Positions 10,404-22,685 of a stretch of DNA of 64,000 nt are shown here, piece after piece. The DNA lies in NCBI RefSeq assembly GCF_025698545.1, contig NC_068577.1, positions 1,955,501-2,019,500 on the forward strand. Direction: 5' to 3'. The translations under genes and the position numbers were made by a program. This DNA is from Gossypium raimondii. Its lineage: Eukaryota; Streptophyta; Magnoliopsida; Malvales; Malvaceae. Position 1 is the first letter of the stretch, and each line of letters starts with the position of its first letter. The notes under the pieces are model-generated. The model worked only from the letters and a program-made list of their open reading frames with translations. It was not told where the DNA came from and made no database searches.

Positions 10404-13070
10404 ATGGACACCACCAAGTGCATGACTTCATCCTCTTCCCTCACACTCAAAGCCCACATAAAAAATGCAACCATAATCTCCAAATCTCCAATTCTTCACC
10501 GAAAAAGAGATATATTTTGCCTCAATATCAAGATGTATGTATGACATTAACTTTCTTTTTGGTACCTTTTCATTTAAAGTTTCCTATATATATGATCATC
10601 TGTTTCCTTATCCATGTTTTGGGGGTTGGTTTTAGCAGCAAGAAACATCCATATGGTTGTCAATATCTGCAAAAGAAGAAAAACCCATGGAGGACTCACA
10701 AAATTTATGTGACAAAAGAGGGAGAAAGTGTTATCAATGGAGCTGGAAAAAAAGGAACCATAGCAGGAGCTGTTGCTCTTATTGTTGGCACTAGTATTGG
10801 TTCTGGGATTCTTGCACTCCCACAGAAGGCCTCTCCTGCTGTAAATTGCTTTCAATAGATATTGAGTTTTTTTTTTTTACCTTTTGGTGACTGGGTAATT
10901 AATGAAGTTTTAAACTTCTTTTTACACTGCAGGGTGTGGTTCCAAGTTCAATATCCTTGGTAGTTTGTTGGGCGTTTTTGCTAATTGAAGCACTTTTACT
11001 CATTGAAATAAATGTTGGTTTACAAAGGAAGAAGAAGGAGGGTGAATTGGAGGTCATTTCCATAAGGACAATGGCACAAGAGACACTTGGTGATTGGGGT
11101 GGAAATTTGGCCACTGTTACCTATGTTTTCTTGGGTTACACTTCAATGATTGCCTATAGTTCCAAGTCTGGAGAGATCCTTTTCCATTTGATCAATCTTC
11201 CTGAACCAGCTTCCGGTTTCCTATTCACTGCACTTTTCACATTTCTCATCTCTGTTGGTGGAACACAAGTCACTGATCAAGTGAACCAATGGCTCACTGT
11301 TTCCATGATAGGTATAATTTTGGACAAGTTATTTACACCCGAGTCTGAGTATCATAGATAATTCTATCTCGATTAACCATAGGTGGTTGTATGTGAACAG
11401 GATTATTAATGGCAATTGAAGTGGTAGCAGTTATGTTAGGAGGATGGTCAGGCCTGGAGGGAAATGGTGATTGGGGGAAAGTTCCAGCAACCATTCCTGT
11501 CATGATATTTTCATTGGTATACCATGATGTTGCACCGGGTAAAAGAAACACACTATTGTTTTCAATATGAAGCTTAATATTTTTCCAATCATGGGGTTAT
11601 GATATCTCTTGGTTATTGCAGTCCTTTGTGCTTATTTAGGCAGTGACCTTACTCGATTAAGGGCTTCGGTTTTGCTTGGCAGCCTTGTTCCCTTGTTGGC
11701 ATTGCTTGTTTGGGATGCTATTGCACTTGGCATTTCAACACAAACTGACCAAGTTGTTGATCCTATTGAGCTGCTTATGGGGTATGTCAAATACATAGAT
11801 TCTACATGTCACAATTGCAAAATCCCCTCGGTAGAAGAATATTATGTTAGGTACATTTTTTACATCTCGAAATGTGGCATCGTAACTCTGTTGTAAATAT
11901 AAGGAAAAACTTCAACACTAGAACCCAAGTTTTACCCATTTGTAGAGGCAGCTTCAATATCAGGTAGGCCTAGAAGGAAATGAACATTACCTTCATGCAT
12001 AACTTACATACCAAGGTTAGGGCAGTTAATAATAGCAGCCTAGGTATAATGAACGATCGAACGAGCATATAGTTATATTCAACACTCACTCCAAAAAATA
12101 GAATTGGAGCTGAAACCAAAGCTTATATGTTGTAAAAGCCTAAAACTTGAGCATAGATGTTGAACTTTCTCCAATGGGATTCGTATAGGATTATTGGGGG
12201 ATGATTCATATAGTCGGATAAGTTAAGATGAGTTGGTACCCTGAATTTAATGTTTTCCCCCCTTGTTTCAGGGTAAAATGGAGTGGAGTTTCATTTATGG
12301 TAGAAGCATTTTCACTTCTGGCCGTGGGAACATCAATGATTGGCACTCTCCTCAGTTTCTCAGAGTTCTTTAAGGAGCAGCTTAAGAACCTGTCATGGCA
12401 TTCTTCTTCGGTACAGGTTGCCCCAACTCTTCATATTTCTGAAAGCAAATACCCCGTGTCCGACACTCACGCTGTAAAGACTCTCCCTCTCCCTCTCCCT
12501 CCAGCTCTTTTATTTGAACCGAGAGATGAGCAGACGAGAGGTGAAGGGAGAGGTAAACCTCCCCCTCTTAGTTTACAACCTGTTTACCACATTCAACTTA
12601 CTGTATAATTGTTAAAACCATGCAGATAACGGCATTGGCATTGGATGACCTACAGCAGGAACCAGACAAACTGACAAATTGGTGGGGAAGAAATAAAACC
12701 GGGTTCACAGCAATGGCAATGGTGGTCACCCCAACACTAATAGTTTCAACAACAGTTCCAGAAGCATTCTCTGCTGCTACAGATATTGCAGTAAGTTAAA
12801 AGCGAAGCCATAAATGAATTAAAGGTGTTAAAGATGTAGAACTTGAAGCACTAAATTTTCATAACTTTGATGCAGGGGGGTTATTGCATGACAATGCTGT
12901 ATGGAGTTCTTCCACCAGCGATGGCTTGGGCCATGGGGAACAGAGAAGGTGAGGGTTCTAACCAGAAGGGATTAACAATGGCTTGGCCTGCAATTTGTGG
13001 AGTTGGATTATTTGCCTGTGGCTTAGTGGTGGAGCAAATTTTACAGGATTTATTGGCATTGCAATTCTGA
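10404..13070 (+). CDS. Plastid-targeted tryptophan/tyrosine permease family protein
   Basis: An aromatic-amino-acid permease-type transporter (the plant relatives of bacterial TyrP/Mtr), probably in a plastid membrane. Modelled exons: 10404-10534, 10636-10840, 10933-11311, 11401-11538, 11622-11781, 12272-12416, 12626-12790 and 12876-13070, in phase throughout, giving 505 residues. The N-terminus is Ser/Thr-rich and basic with few acidic residues, like a chloroplast transit peptide. It is followed by the glycine-rich GTSIGSGILALP motif of the first membrane helix and many hydrophobic segments. The last exons hold TTVPEAFSAATDIA and GGYCMTMLYGVLPPAMAWAM. The exon 2 acceptor is a tandem TAGCAG, both sites in frame. 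The exon 6 donor is uncertain (12410 or 12416). Substrate is inferred from the family only. Confidence 0.85.
12476..12555 (+). repeat. CTCCCT microsatellite and purine tract in an intron
   Basis: A short (CTCCCT)n run near 12481-12502 is followed by a GAGAG-rich tract. Both lie between the exon 6 donor and exon 7 of the transporter gene. They keep the reading frame open to 12608 by chance, which could mislead gene finders into extending exon 6. Confidence 0.5.
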
Positions 13071-13411
13071 GAAAAAGGATAAACAAGTCTGTATTTAACT
13101 ATTATTCCAGAAACTAAATTAGCAAAAGTTGAGGTTGAGATTAGGAGAGAGACAAAATGAATCCATTAAACAATATTGAGCTGAGATCAATACTCATCAA
13201 AAATTCAGATCAAGTTCCAAGAAATACTAAGAGAAACCATTTCTAGAAGGCACACATTGGAGTTTATTTCAGAACAGGAACATGGCACAAACAAAAATAA
13301 CAACAAATGATAAAATAATGACATAAAATTGTTCCCAAGCATGAGCTCTGAGTTTTGGGAATTGATAGAATGTTGTAGAAAATTAAACCATCAGTCTTCA
13401 TGGAAGACCCC

Positions 13412-14427
13412 CTAGTTCCTCACAGTTGTCACATTCTTCAAAAGCATCTGTACAACATCATGAGATATCCTTGCAGCTTCGTTTTGCAAGTGATTGATCT
13501 TTGCATCTGTTTCAGTCTCGAGCCGCTTCACATTAGCCCCCGAGTATCCGCTACTCTGATAATCCACAAACATGGTTAATGGTTTAGCTCATATTGTAAT
13601 CAAGGATAACTGGGTCTCGAAGCAAGTCTATCGCCTAGAGTTCAATCACATGATAAGATTTCAGATACCATGGAAATGGCAAAATAGCATCTCACTAAAA
13701 AAGAATCAGATATTTAAGAACATGAATGAATTCCAGAAAACTTGCAGAAACTATTTAACCGTGTGACAGATTCAGTAAATGGAAGCCAAGAAAGGGACAG
13801 TTGCTCATATCTAAGATTTTCAGCATACTGCAGTTATTGCAACAGGAAAAAGAAATTATGAATTCATACCTCCGCCACCTTCTTCTTGAACTCATACTCT
13901 ACTTGAGCACGATATTCAGCAATCTCTTTCTCTGCCTCTTCCTTGGCCTGTTTCAGTCTAGCCATTTTTGCTGAAAACAAGAAACATATGTGAATTGACA
14001 TCTAGTCCTTCCAAAAAAAAAGGCAACAACTACCTATTAGAACAGCAACCATGAAAGTCAAATCAAGTTCTCTTCCATGTTTCCACAAGTCCATACATGC
14101 GCTTGCATGTTTACATAATTACATTGTTTAACCAAGTCTCCTTATCAAGTGAAATCAAGTACGCAAAAAATATGCTATAAATCTTGAATATATCATCTAA
14201 AGAAATAAAGGGAATCAACATAGAAACTAACATCTTATTATTCTTGACCTAGAATTGCATCAATGAAAACCGTTAAGAAAAATGAATAATTTTTTACTAG
14301 CCAAGGTGTGAGAAAAATAAAAATGAGACTAGTGCTAACCATTTCTTGCAGCATTGACAATGTGCTGAGCATCTTGTTCCGCAGCTAGCAGCTGTTGAAT
14401 ACCGTTCTGGCCCCTGTTGGCTTCCAT
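13412..14427 (-). CDS. VHA-G: V-type proton ATPase subunit G
   Basis: Subunit G forms part of the peripheral stalk of the vacuolar H+-ATPase, with subunit E, linking the catalytic head to the membrane sector. Three coding exons on the minus strand: 14427-14340, 13970-13870 and 13555-13412, totalling 333 nt and 110 residues, the normal plant length. The protein begins [20 protein letters not shown], carries the conserved [18 protein letters not shown] helix at about 29-46, and ends in VTTVRN. It is highly charged and helical with no membrane segment. A donor-like GGTACG at about 15365 suggests a first non-coding exon near 15365-15430 and a 5' UTR intron of about 0.9 kb. It converges with the transporter gene; the two stop codons are 341 bases apart. 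No lesion is seen. Confidence 0.96.
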
Positions 14428-15439
14428 ATTTGCTGAATTTTATTACAGTTACTCTGAAATTAAGATTCCTTTTCTTTAGTACTCTAGTAATTGTATAGAT
14501 TGGAATAAAAACCAGTCACACAATAAACAGAACAAAATCCATCGGAACGGTAGAAGGCCAAGCAATAACTTTAGTTCAATAGTGGTCAACCATGATACAA
14601 TAATGTTAAGTTTAATTTGCATCAATTAACATATAGCATGTAGTAAGACTAACTCAAGATCAGTATATTTACTAAAAATAAGATCAACAAGCATTCATTG
14701 AATCAATTTTACTACATTAACATTCACAAGGATTTTAAACCATGCCTCCACAGTCCCCATTGATATCCCCAGCTCAAAAGTCATCAAAATTTCAATTTCC
14801 CCTTTCTAGATCCATAGTAAAATTAAAACTCAAAGAGACTACTAAGAATCCAAGGACCTCACTTTCATGTCTAGCATACATTTCAATCTAAGCCAAGTTC
14901 AACATCCAAATCCTTTGGTACATCAAACTTTTATGGCTAACATGATTTGATCACCAAGATAATTTACAACAATGCCACCAACTATGAAAGCCAACTCTAT
15001 AACTCAATATCAGCAATCTCCTTCAAAAATTCTCAAAAACCCATGAAATCTAGGTCCATAAAAAGGCAGAAAACAATGTACCCACAAAAAAAAAAATCAA
15101 AATCCAAGTGAATTACAACTATCGATAAACAGAATAGTCAGATCAGAGAGGAAAAAATAAAGGTAGAGGATTTAGATTTATATAATTTTCAAATTAAATA
15201 AAGATCTTATTTTAATAATACAATTAAATTGTTTTGAGTTAAAAAAATAGTGATCTGGACAGTTAAACAATATCAATTATGGAAAATGAGAAGAAATTAT
15301 TGAAAATATGAAGAAAATGTAAGAAAAAGTAAAGAGAAAGATTGAGAGAGCAAGAGAAGACGTACCAAGAGAATAGGTGTTTTTGTGATTTGAGATTTAA
15401 CGAGAAAATTTAGGGACCAACAATGGCAGCTTATTTAAA

Positions 15440-16860
15440 AGAGTTTCAAGGGAAAAAAAAATTGAAATAATTGAATTCCTCAAATGACCACTCTACCCTT
15501 ATTTGTCTTTATAAAAAAATAATTAAAATAATAAATGTTATTTCTAGAGTTTTAAATATGAGTATATCTATAATTCATCAAACACTGTATTTATACATAG
15601 GCTGTAGTTTTCAGGTGATCCCTTTTGAAGAGAATGCCACCCGTGGGTGGTTTAAGATGAATGATCCCTTCCATGGTGACACAAGGTATGTGGATAATCG
15701 GTCACTGAACGATTATTCTGACAGTATAAGACAAAGAACTATTCGTATGTGCTTCTCTAATTGCCTCTCATATTGTCACCTGTCTCAATTGAAGTAGAGT
15801 GATAAATCATGAAAAATTTTGTGCATCTATATGTCTGATCAAATTTATATTTGTTTAGTTGCACTCGTCCATTTTTAAACAATTTAAAATAGTTAATTTT
15901 TAAAAAAAATTGAAGCATCGTAGAAAATAAATTTTTATTGATAATATATCCAATCAAATTAAAATATAAATCCAATTAATTTGTATATTAACTTTGTTGA
16001 TGTATACACGAGCATTGACACGTCATCAATTAATTAATTTTAAATTTAAAATTATAAAATATTCTTTAATGTTTTTATATTTAAAAATTAATTTATTGTT
16101 AACATAACATACATATGAATGTTACGTTAATAAAATTAACAAGCATTAATTTTTATCTATTTTAGGACGATTGAAGAACCAAATAAATTATTATACCTAT
16201 TTAAATATAGATATATGATATGTGTACCGTTGAACAAATTCGATGTCTTCTTGCACGGGACACCCGCAAGAAATTTCATACTGCAAAAGTTTAAATGACT
16301 ATTTTGTCATTTTCTAAAATAAAATAATAATAATAATAATAACTGGATGACAGGGACTATTGTGACTTTTGAACACATTCAAGATATAAAAATATTAAGT
16401 GAAAATAATATTTATAAAAATTGTATATAAATAACTGAAGTTTTGTTTAGAGAAAGAAATTCCTTTTATTGTTTTCTAAATTTTAATTGATTTTAATAAA
16501 TTCATATAAAATATAAAAAATAATAGAATTTTATTTTGTAAATTAAATAAAATTTTAATTATTTTTCAACTTAATTGAACCAACCAATTAAACCCGTTTT
16601 TAATATAATAACCGATTTAATCCTCCAACTTTAAAAAAATTACTTTTCGTCCCTCTCAAATTTCAATCCTTAAACTAAATAATCACTTTGTTTACGTGAC
16701 ATATCCATTTTGCCAATTCATTTTCTGGTTTTTATTGGTTTTTTAATGGTTCAAACCAATTCTTAAACAATTGAATGATTCCCAATTCAGACCAATTTGT
16801 GGTTCAACCGGTTGGTCCGGTCCAATTTTACAACACCGTTTTTAACAATAAAACCCAGCA
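15440..16860. other. AT-rich intergenic DNA with one exon-like fragment
   Basis: At 15615-15744 an open stretch translates to a polar, non-repetitive peptide (containing GWFKMNDPFHGDTRYVDNRS). It is bordered by an acceptor-like TTTTCAG and a donor-like GTATGT. I do not recognise the protein. It may be an isolated exon of a decayed gene. The rest is AT-rich, with a MITE-like GGTTCAACCGGTTGGTCC segment at about 16800-16820. Confidence 0.4.
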
Positions 16861-17154
16861 AGAAGCTTAGCTTCCACCAGCTATGGAAGGCATTCCTAAT
16901 TGAATCAACAAAAGGTGACAGTTTCTACAAACATTAACATAAAATAGATTATACAACTAACCATTCACTACATCAATGACTTGATATAATGATCAACATC
17001 AATCCTATTCCTATAACAATCAAATATATAGTTTTTGCCACATTACAGTTATTAGAATTCGATTCCTGCAAAATATTATTCAATTTTACTTCTTTGTATT
17101 TCATTTTTGTACAATTCTGCAGTCAAACGGATTCGGCGCCTAAAACAAATGCCA

Positions 17155-19616
17155 TCAGTAATCTTCTTCATCGACACAAGCTGAAGGGGGGTAATTCATA
17201 TTAGGCGATGATAATAATGAATTACACAATGCAAAAACAAGTTTATAAAACAAACGGGTATAACGAGAGCTACGAATGTCCCAAAAGCAATTCCAGAAAC
17301 CATTGAAGATTGAAAGAATAGCTGATATAGTAAGAATGTATAACAAAGGTCATCACTAGAAGTCGGTTATGCTTAAACGGAAGAAAAACTACAGTGTCTT
17401 TTGGGTTTCTTCTTTTTTAAGGCAAAATAAACGAAGTTAACGGCTTCACTTGTGTGTGCTCAGTTTGACAAGTGTACTGAAAGAAGAAACGGGTGGCTTT
17501 TTCCAGTATCTTTGCTTCTTCGCTAAGCTCACTAAACAAAAACACAAAGGAAAAACGAACATGGGAACTTGAAAAGTTCAATTCTTCAAAGTTCAAAAAG
17601 CTTATATTTGTTCTACATTTGCCTTTAAAAGGCGGGAATAAAAGGGTTTGCTGTGCATGCATATACTCTATGGCAAGCATCAACTCCGGAAGAGGATTGG
17701 AAAGAAAAAAAAAATTGAAAGCTTCACTAGAAATTCCATCCTCCAAAGGCTCAAAAGTCAAGTAGAACAACTCCCAAGAGAAACATCAAAAGAAAAATAA
17801 AGATAGTTGTTAAGAACACCACAATCCCAAGTGTTTTCCAATTCATATATTTTCAGAAAATGAAGAGAGCTACCGGATTACCATCATAGATAAGTATCCT
17901 CTTGAACTTTTTATCATCAAATCTCATTATAAATATCACCAGTGAAGACTTTATCTAAATTTCAAAAACTAAAGAAGTAGCATTTTGTCCTATACTAGAT
18001 GTCAGATTGCATTCCCCCCCCCCTCCCAACTAAAAAATTAGGCAAATTAATCGTTGTATATTAAACCAAAGAGCAAACTGATCCTTTCTGTTGAAAAATT
18101 CATCCATTTCTACTGTTAAAAATTGCCATGGGGGACAGAATAACCAAACAGTGACAAACGGCGTGCCACGTGTACTTCATGCTGACGTACAGTAACCAGT
18201 TTTTAACAATAGAAATAAATGAAATTTTTAACAAAATGACCAATTTACTCTTTGATCAACGTATAGGGACTACTTTACTTTCATATTTTAGTAGGGAGGG
18301 CAAAATGCAATCTGACTATTGTATAACGGCCTCCATGGTACTTTTACCACATTAAATTGTTTTCACTTTCCCCTAAACCTCTAGTATTAGACTAGTACAT
18401 GTTACGGAGTAAGTGTTACAAAAGGGATGGTCAACCCAGTGAGAGCTTCAAAGATGGCTTTTATCTTCTCGAATTAGAAGCAAAACATGGATAAAAATAA
18501 ACAATTTCCACAAATTCCAAAAACCATTCTGAACTGTAACTAGTGCTATGGCTACCCAAACTTTTCATCTCTAAACTTCATTATCCTTTGCAACTTTGTT
18601 TATCTGTATATCAAAGACATTAGAGCTCTTAGACTTCTAAATATTAGACTTCATTATTTAGACTTCATTATCCTATCTCCGATTTTAGGATGAAAATAGG
18701 GGTCTCCTTGTCAATTCAGTCATCTTTTTTTATCAATAATTCAAGGTTGATGTTTGAACCAAACACGACTCAAACTTCACCTGTTCGACCATGCAAGGCT
18801 TGCACTATTATGATGTTAAACCAAACAAACAACGCCATCTTGCTCTTGCAGAATCACTAAAACATGAACACAGAGATTATTTAACACACTCATCCAGGAA
18901 TTAAGCTGACAAAATATGATCCATCAATCTATTTGAGTGACTGAGCGATTTAATCAAGTAATATGTCAAGAAATAGAGGCAAATTTGTTAAGAATTACTC
19001 AAATCAATTTGTGCTGAATTGCTAAGTTGGAATTATTAAATGAAGGACCTCATAGAGCACAACCTAACTTTTCTAAACCGCTCAAGCAAAGCGCAAAAAT
19101 AAAAGCTTGACCATTCAACATATAAACTTTATAAAAAAAATCAAGCAAAAAAGTGAAATGCTTTGAATTCAAAGACCCCATTTCCAATGAACTAAATAAA
19201 ACACTAAAATTACATAAAATTAAAAATTCATGTAAAGAAACAAAAATAAACCACAAAATTGCAACAAGGAGATATCAAAATCGAGTAAACACAAAAAGCC
19301 AAGTCTATAAACACCATAAATCAACATAAAATCAAAAACTCATACCAAAAAAACCAAAAAACCTAATCTTTCAACAATTTTTTTCCTGGAAAAAGAAAGT
19401 CAAATGGGGGGATTTAGAGTTACCTCCACAGCAGAAGCAACAGTAGCAGCAAGAAAGGACCATGAAAATCTCTCTACAGATCACAATGAAGCTAGCACAA
19501 CACTTGGCAGGAGCAGATTTCGAGTGGGCAGCTTTTTGATCGTCATTTAAGAGATTTTGTTGGTTGCTTGGAATCCTCGGGGAAGAAGAAGAAGAAGATT
19601 GTTTCTCTGATTTCAT
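17155..19616 (-). CDS. Small Cys-rich membrane-anchored protein, two exons
   Basis: Exon 1 is 19616-19424 and exon 2 is 17180-17155, giving 72 residues. The intron is about 2.24 kb and ends with a pyrimidine-rich TTACCCCCCTTCAG. The protein has a Ser-rich, basic N-terminal half and then a hydrophobic segment that runs into a cysteine cluster (CCYCCFCC), closing with ACVDEEDY. The joined codon at the splice (G|CT) gives alanine and continues the frame to a stop, which supports the pairing. It resembles short uncharacterised plant proteins with a Cys-rich membrane segment; no function is assigned. An in-frame upstream ATG at 19697 would add 27 residues; I prefer 19616 because the family-like part starts there. 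The intron contains a MITE at 17985-18352. Confidence 0.6.
17985..18352. mobile_element. Palindromic MITE, copy 1
   Basis: The two halves are inverted repeats of each other: the left side has TTCATCCATTTCTACTGTTA and the right side has the complement-like TAACAATAGAAATAAATGAA. The outer parts hold inverted copies of CAGATTGCATTCCCCC. A second diverged copy lies at 22375-22685. It sits inside the intron of the small Cys-rich protein gene. There is no coding capacity. A run of nine or more C bases occurs near 18014. Confidence 0.55.
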
Positions 19617-19821
19617 TCGATGGAGGTTCCATTCTAGTTTTCTTAAATAAGCGATTTTGAATGAATCCCTTAGTCTAACTGATGGCCATAGATGCATCTC
19701 TCACTGCTTCTTTGTTCTTTTGATTGAAATTTCTGACAATGAAACAAGAAGAGGAAGAGGACCGGCAAAAAGCGAGTTTGGCTTTAAGGCGAAAAATCGA
19801 TAAGATATTTTTCATTTCTTT

Positions 19822-20455
19822 TTGGGTAAACTACACTTAATGCTACTAAACTATTAGTATTTTTACGTTTTGATCACTCAACTTCAAAAAAATTACAAAA
19901 TTTTCACTAAACTAAGTTTTTATTTAAGTCACTCGGCTGTTAAATCTTTGTTATATGATTTTCTTTGTTCGCATCACATGTACCAACCGAAAACTCTAAT
20001 TTCCCTTCTCTTTTGCAATTATTTTTATAAAATAACTTTAAACGTCATGAATCTACAAAACGCACCAACCGCAAGCACTCATTTCCCTTCTCTTTTGCAA
20101 TTTATTTTTTTTATAAAACAACTTGAATGTCATGAATCTACAAACCAAAGTCCAAATAATTTTGTTCTCCAATCCCCGAAACTAATAATCAAATTGACGT
20201 GGATTTAAGGTATATTTTTTTACTCGTCGATAGGTACTAGTCCACCATACCAATTATTGAACATTGCTTGGAACTCATTAGACAAACTTTTCTAAATAAA
20301 TAAAAAAACTTAACAGCCTAATTACTTAAATAAAAACTTCTAAATAGTGAATGAAAACTTTTAAATAGTTCACTGATTATTTTGTAATTTTTTGAAGTTA
20401 AATAATTAAATTGTAAACATACTAATAGTTTAGTGACATGGGGTGTAGCTTATTT
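19822..20455. mobile_element. MITE with long terminal inverted repeats
   Basis: The left end (about 19824-19915) holds ACTAAACTATTAGTATTTTT and then a CTTCAAAAAAATTACAAAAT stretch. The right end (20345-20455) is its inverted copy with a few changes. The inner part has a tandem repeat of about 75 bp (TTTCCCTTCTCTTTTGCAAT occurs twice, near 20000 and 20080). The ORF at 19870-20208 lies wholly inside and is not a gene. It resembles Mutator-type MITEs. Confidence 0.65.
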
Positions 20456-22370
20456 TTTCTTTTCTTTTTTTTTTTTTGAGTTGTTTCCGCTTTAATTTTG
20501 GTGCGTTGGAAAATTTTTATCGAGAATTTTTATTTTGCGAGAATTAAGCTAATTTAGGTGAATTTGAAACCAAAAAATTCATAAAGTTACATAATTTACC
20601 AAACTTGCCAAACTAAAGTTCTAGCTCTGTGAGATAAAGTAGGGATGATCAAAATCATTTTTTTTAAGGCTTGGTGGTAAGCTTCTTACAGTCGTGTTAA
20701 GCTTCTATATTCCCCATGCTTGATGTAGTGTTCGATTCTTTTTTGACATTTGCTGGTGATTATGATTTTCTGTTTTTTATCTTTGGTTTTGTTTTGCTTC
20801 ATGATTGGACTTTGTTGAGTTTTCTTATACTAAACATTTGGCTGGGCTTTTTGCTTGGATATTATTAATTAAATTATTTTTTTTTTGTCTGCGGATATTA
20901 GTTTAGATATATATTAAATTGCAACAGGAGTAAATGATTATTAGCAGAATAAATAAAATGGACATCAAAAGTTTACATACATAGTTTGGAAACTTCTTAC
21001 GTAAACGGAGTTTTACTTGAAGAGTAAAATATCATCTAAATCTAACTTACTCACCAAGATACAATCTCACTCCTTTATATATAATCTACATCACTCTTTC
21101 ATTAAAACTTTTTCCTTTGAAAGTTTAATTGCAAACTGAACAACAAATCTGAATTATAACAAATTTGAACAGAAATAAGCTCCTAACTGAACAAAATAAG
21201 CACTCTCTTCATCTCATCTCAAAAAGTCAAAAATACAAGTATTCAAGTACGCATTGTAGTACTTTGTAAAAAAGCAAGTACGAACCGAATGAATCTTTGT
21301 AGAATTCTTTGAATTTTTCTTTTTGCTTGATCTAATCTTTTCTCCGATCATAATCTTGTGATTTGCTGATCAAAATGTAAACAAATAAGTCAAATTATAA
21401 TGTTTTGTCAATTTTTCTTATAATTAACATTAACAGATGTTCCAAGCAGATGCAAAGCTAAGGGGCTGGCTTCTCCCCCAAAATGAAAATTTATTATTTA
21501 GGTCTTTTAAAAATTTTTAAAATTTCAATTTAATAAATATAAAATTGTACTTTGGCCCCCTAAAATTATAAAAATTCAATTTAATCTTTCAAAAATTATA
21601 AAGATATAAACAATAAAAAATTAAAATTTCATTCGGCTCCTTAGAAAATTGTTTTGGCTTCACCCTAATTCAAGGTAAAACACAATTTTGAATAAAAGAT
21701 TTTGGCCAACGGATCCTGATTAATTATAAAGATACCTTTTACCCGACGCCTTGTCTCTGGTAGCTCATATGTGGTGTCTTTACACGCAACTCGTAATGGT
21801 GGCACGTTTTAAGGAATATAGACGATGAAGTTTATGGCCAAAAACAAGAAAAGCACAAATAGCTATTTACACATCAAATTGCATACAAGAAACTGCATGT
21901 AAGATCGGCAGTATTTCTTAAATCAGAGCTAAAAGGAAAAATGTACAATAAAATATACATCAATGATGAAATAGAGAAGAAATATTCATCAAAACCAATA
22001 TATACATTATGAAACTTTTTGATTTGTAAACCCTTTTCTCTCCCCTGTAAAACCCCCCAAAAAAAGTGTGATTCAACTGTTGAAAGATTGAATTACCTCT
22101 CATGAAATTGCGTATCCGATATGTAACAGTTGAAAGGTTGAGAAATGGGGATTGAAGGAATCGAATCCGAGCATCAACATAGCCGGCGAGTTGGGAGAAG
22201 AAGAAGAGACACGTAAAGAAGTTGCAGGGCTTAGAAGGGAAGAAAAAGCGTCGAGGAAGAAGATGATGATGGTGCTGATAGGTACCATGTTTTCAAACTT
22301 GGGTATGGTAATATGGTTTGATCAACGAAATTATTTATAGTATCTCACTATTTTTGTTTTTCTAAATAAT
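20456..22370. other. Intergenic DNA with MITE-like segments
   Basis: At about 21455-21670 lies a repeat-like segment whose ends carry GGGGCTGGCTTCTCCCCC and TTGTTTTGGCTTCACCC, resembling a common non-autonomous plant element. At 22100-22340 overlapping short ORFs on both strands have no recognisable domain. I see no gene that I can support. Confidence 0.4.
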
Positions 22371-22374
22371 TGAA

Positions 22375-22685
22375 AAATGGGGTAAAAGTATCGTAGAGGT
22401 ATTTATATTAAGAGTCAAATTCTACTAAGAGTCATCCATTTCTATTGTTAACAATTGGTTACTATATGTCAAAATGAAGCACAGTGGCATGTCACGTGTA
22501 ACTATTTAGTTATCTTATTAGTAACGTTATTTTTTAACAGTAAAATGAATGGAATTATTAATAAAAATGACTAGTTTACTTTTTAATCTAACGATAGAAA
22601 TTAATTTTTTTATTTTTGAGTAAAGGAGGTAAAATGCAATCGACTCTTAATATAAGAATCTCTACTAATATTTTTGCCTAAAAAT
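22375..22685. mobile_element. Palindromic MITE, copy 2
   Basis: Terminal inverted repeats begin GGGGTAAAAGTA and include AGAGTCAAATTCTAC on the left and its complement-like form AAAATGCAATCGACTCT on the right. An inner inverted pair around CATTTCTATTGTTAACA and TAACAGTAAAATGAATGGAA is shared with the copy at 17985-18352. Confidence 0.55.

Noticed and set aside
10349..10635. Earlier start of the transporter at 10349 in a single long exon.
   Set aside because: The encoded N-terminus is His-rich and unlike a transit peptide; the spliced start at 10404 gives a typical one with good splice sites.
12417..12608. Extension of transporter exon 6 to 12608.
   Set aside because: The extra part is low-complexity CTCCCT and GAGAG repeat and breaks the phase needed for exon 7; the donor at 12410 or 12416 fits.
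17417..17770. Overlapping ORFs on both strands (117 and 90 codons).
   Set aside because: They lie in the intron of the small Cys-rich gene, lack any domain and mirror each other; chance open frames.
19870..20208. ORF of 112 codons.
   Set aside because: It is wholly inside a MITE between its inverted repeats and includes an internal tandem repeat.
22100..22340. Opposite-strand ORFs of 62 codons with a Glu/Arg-rich or Ser-rich look.
   Set aside because: No domain, no clear splice partner and no similarity I recognise; kept as unassigned.
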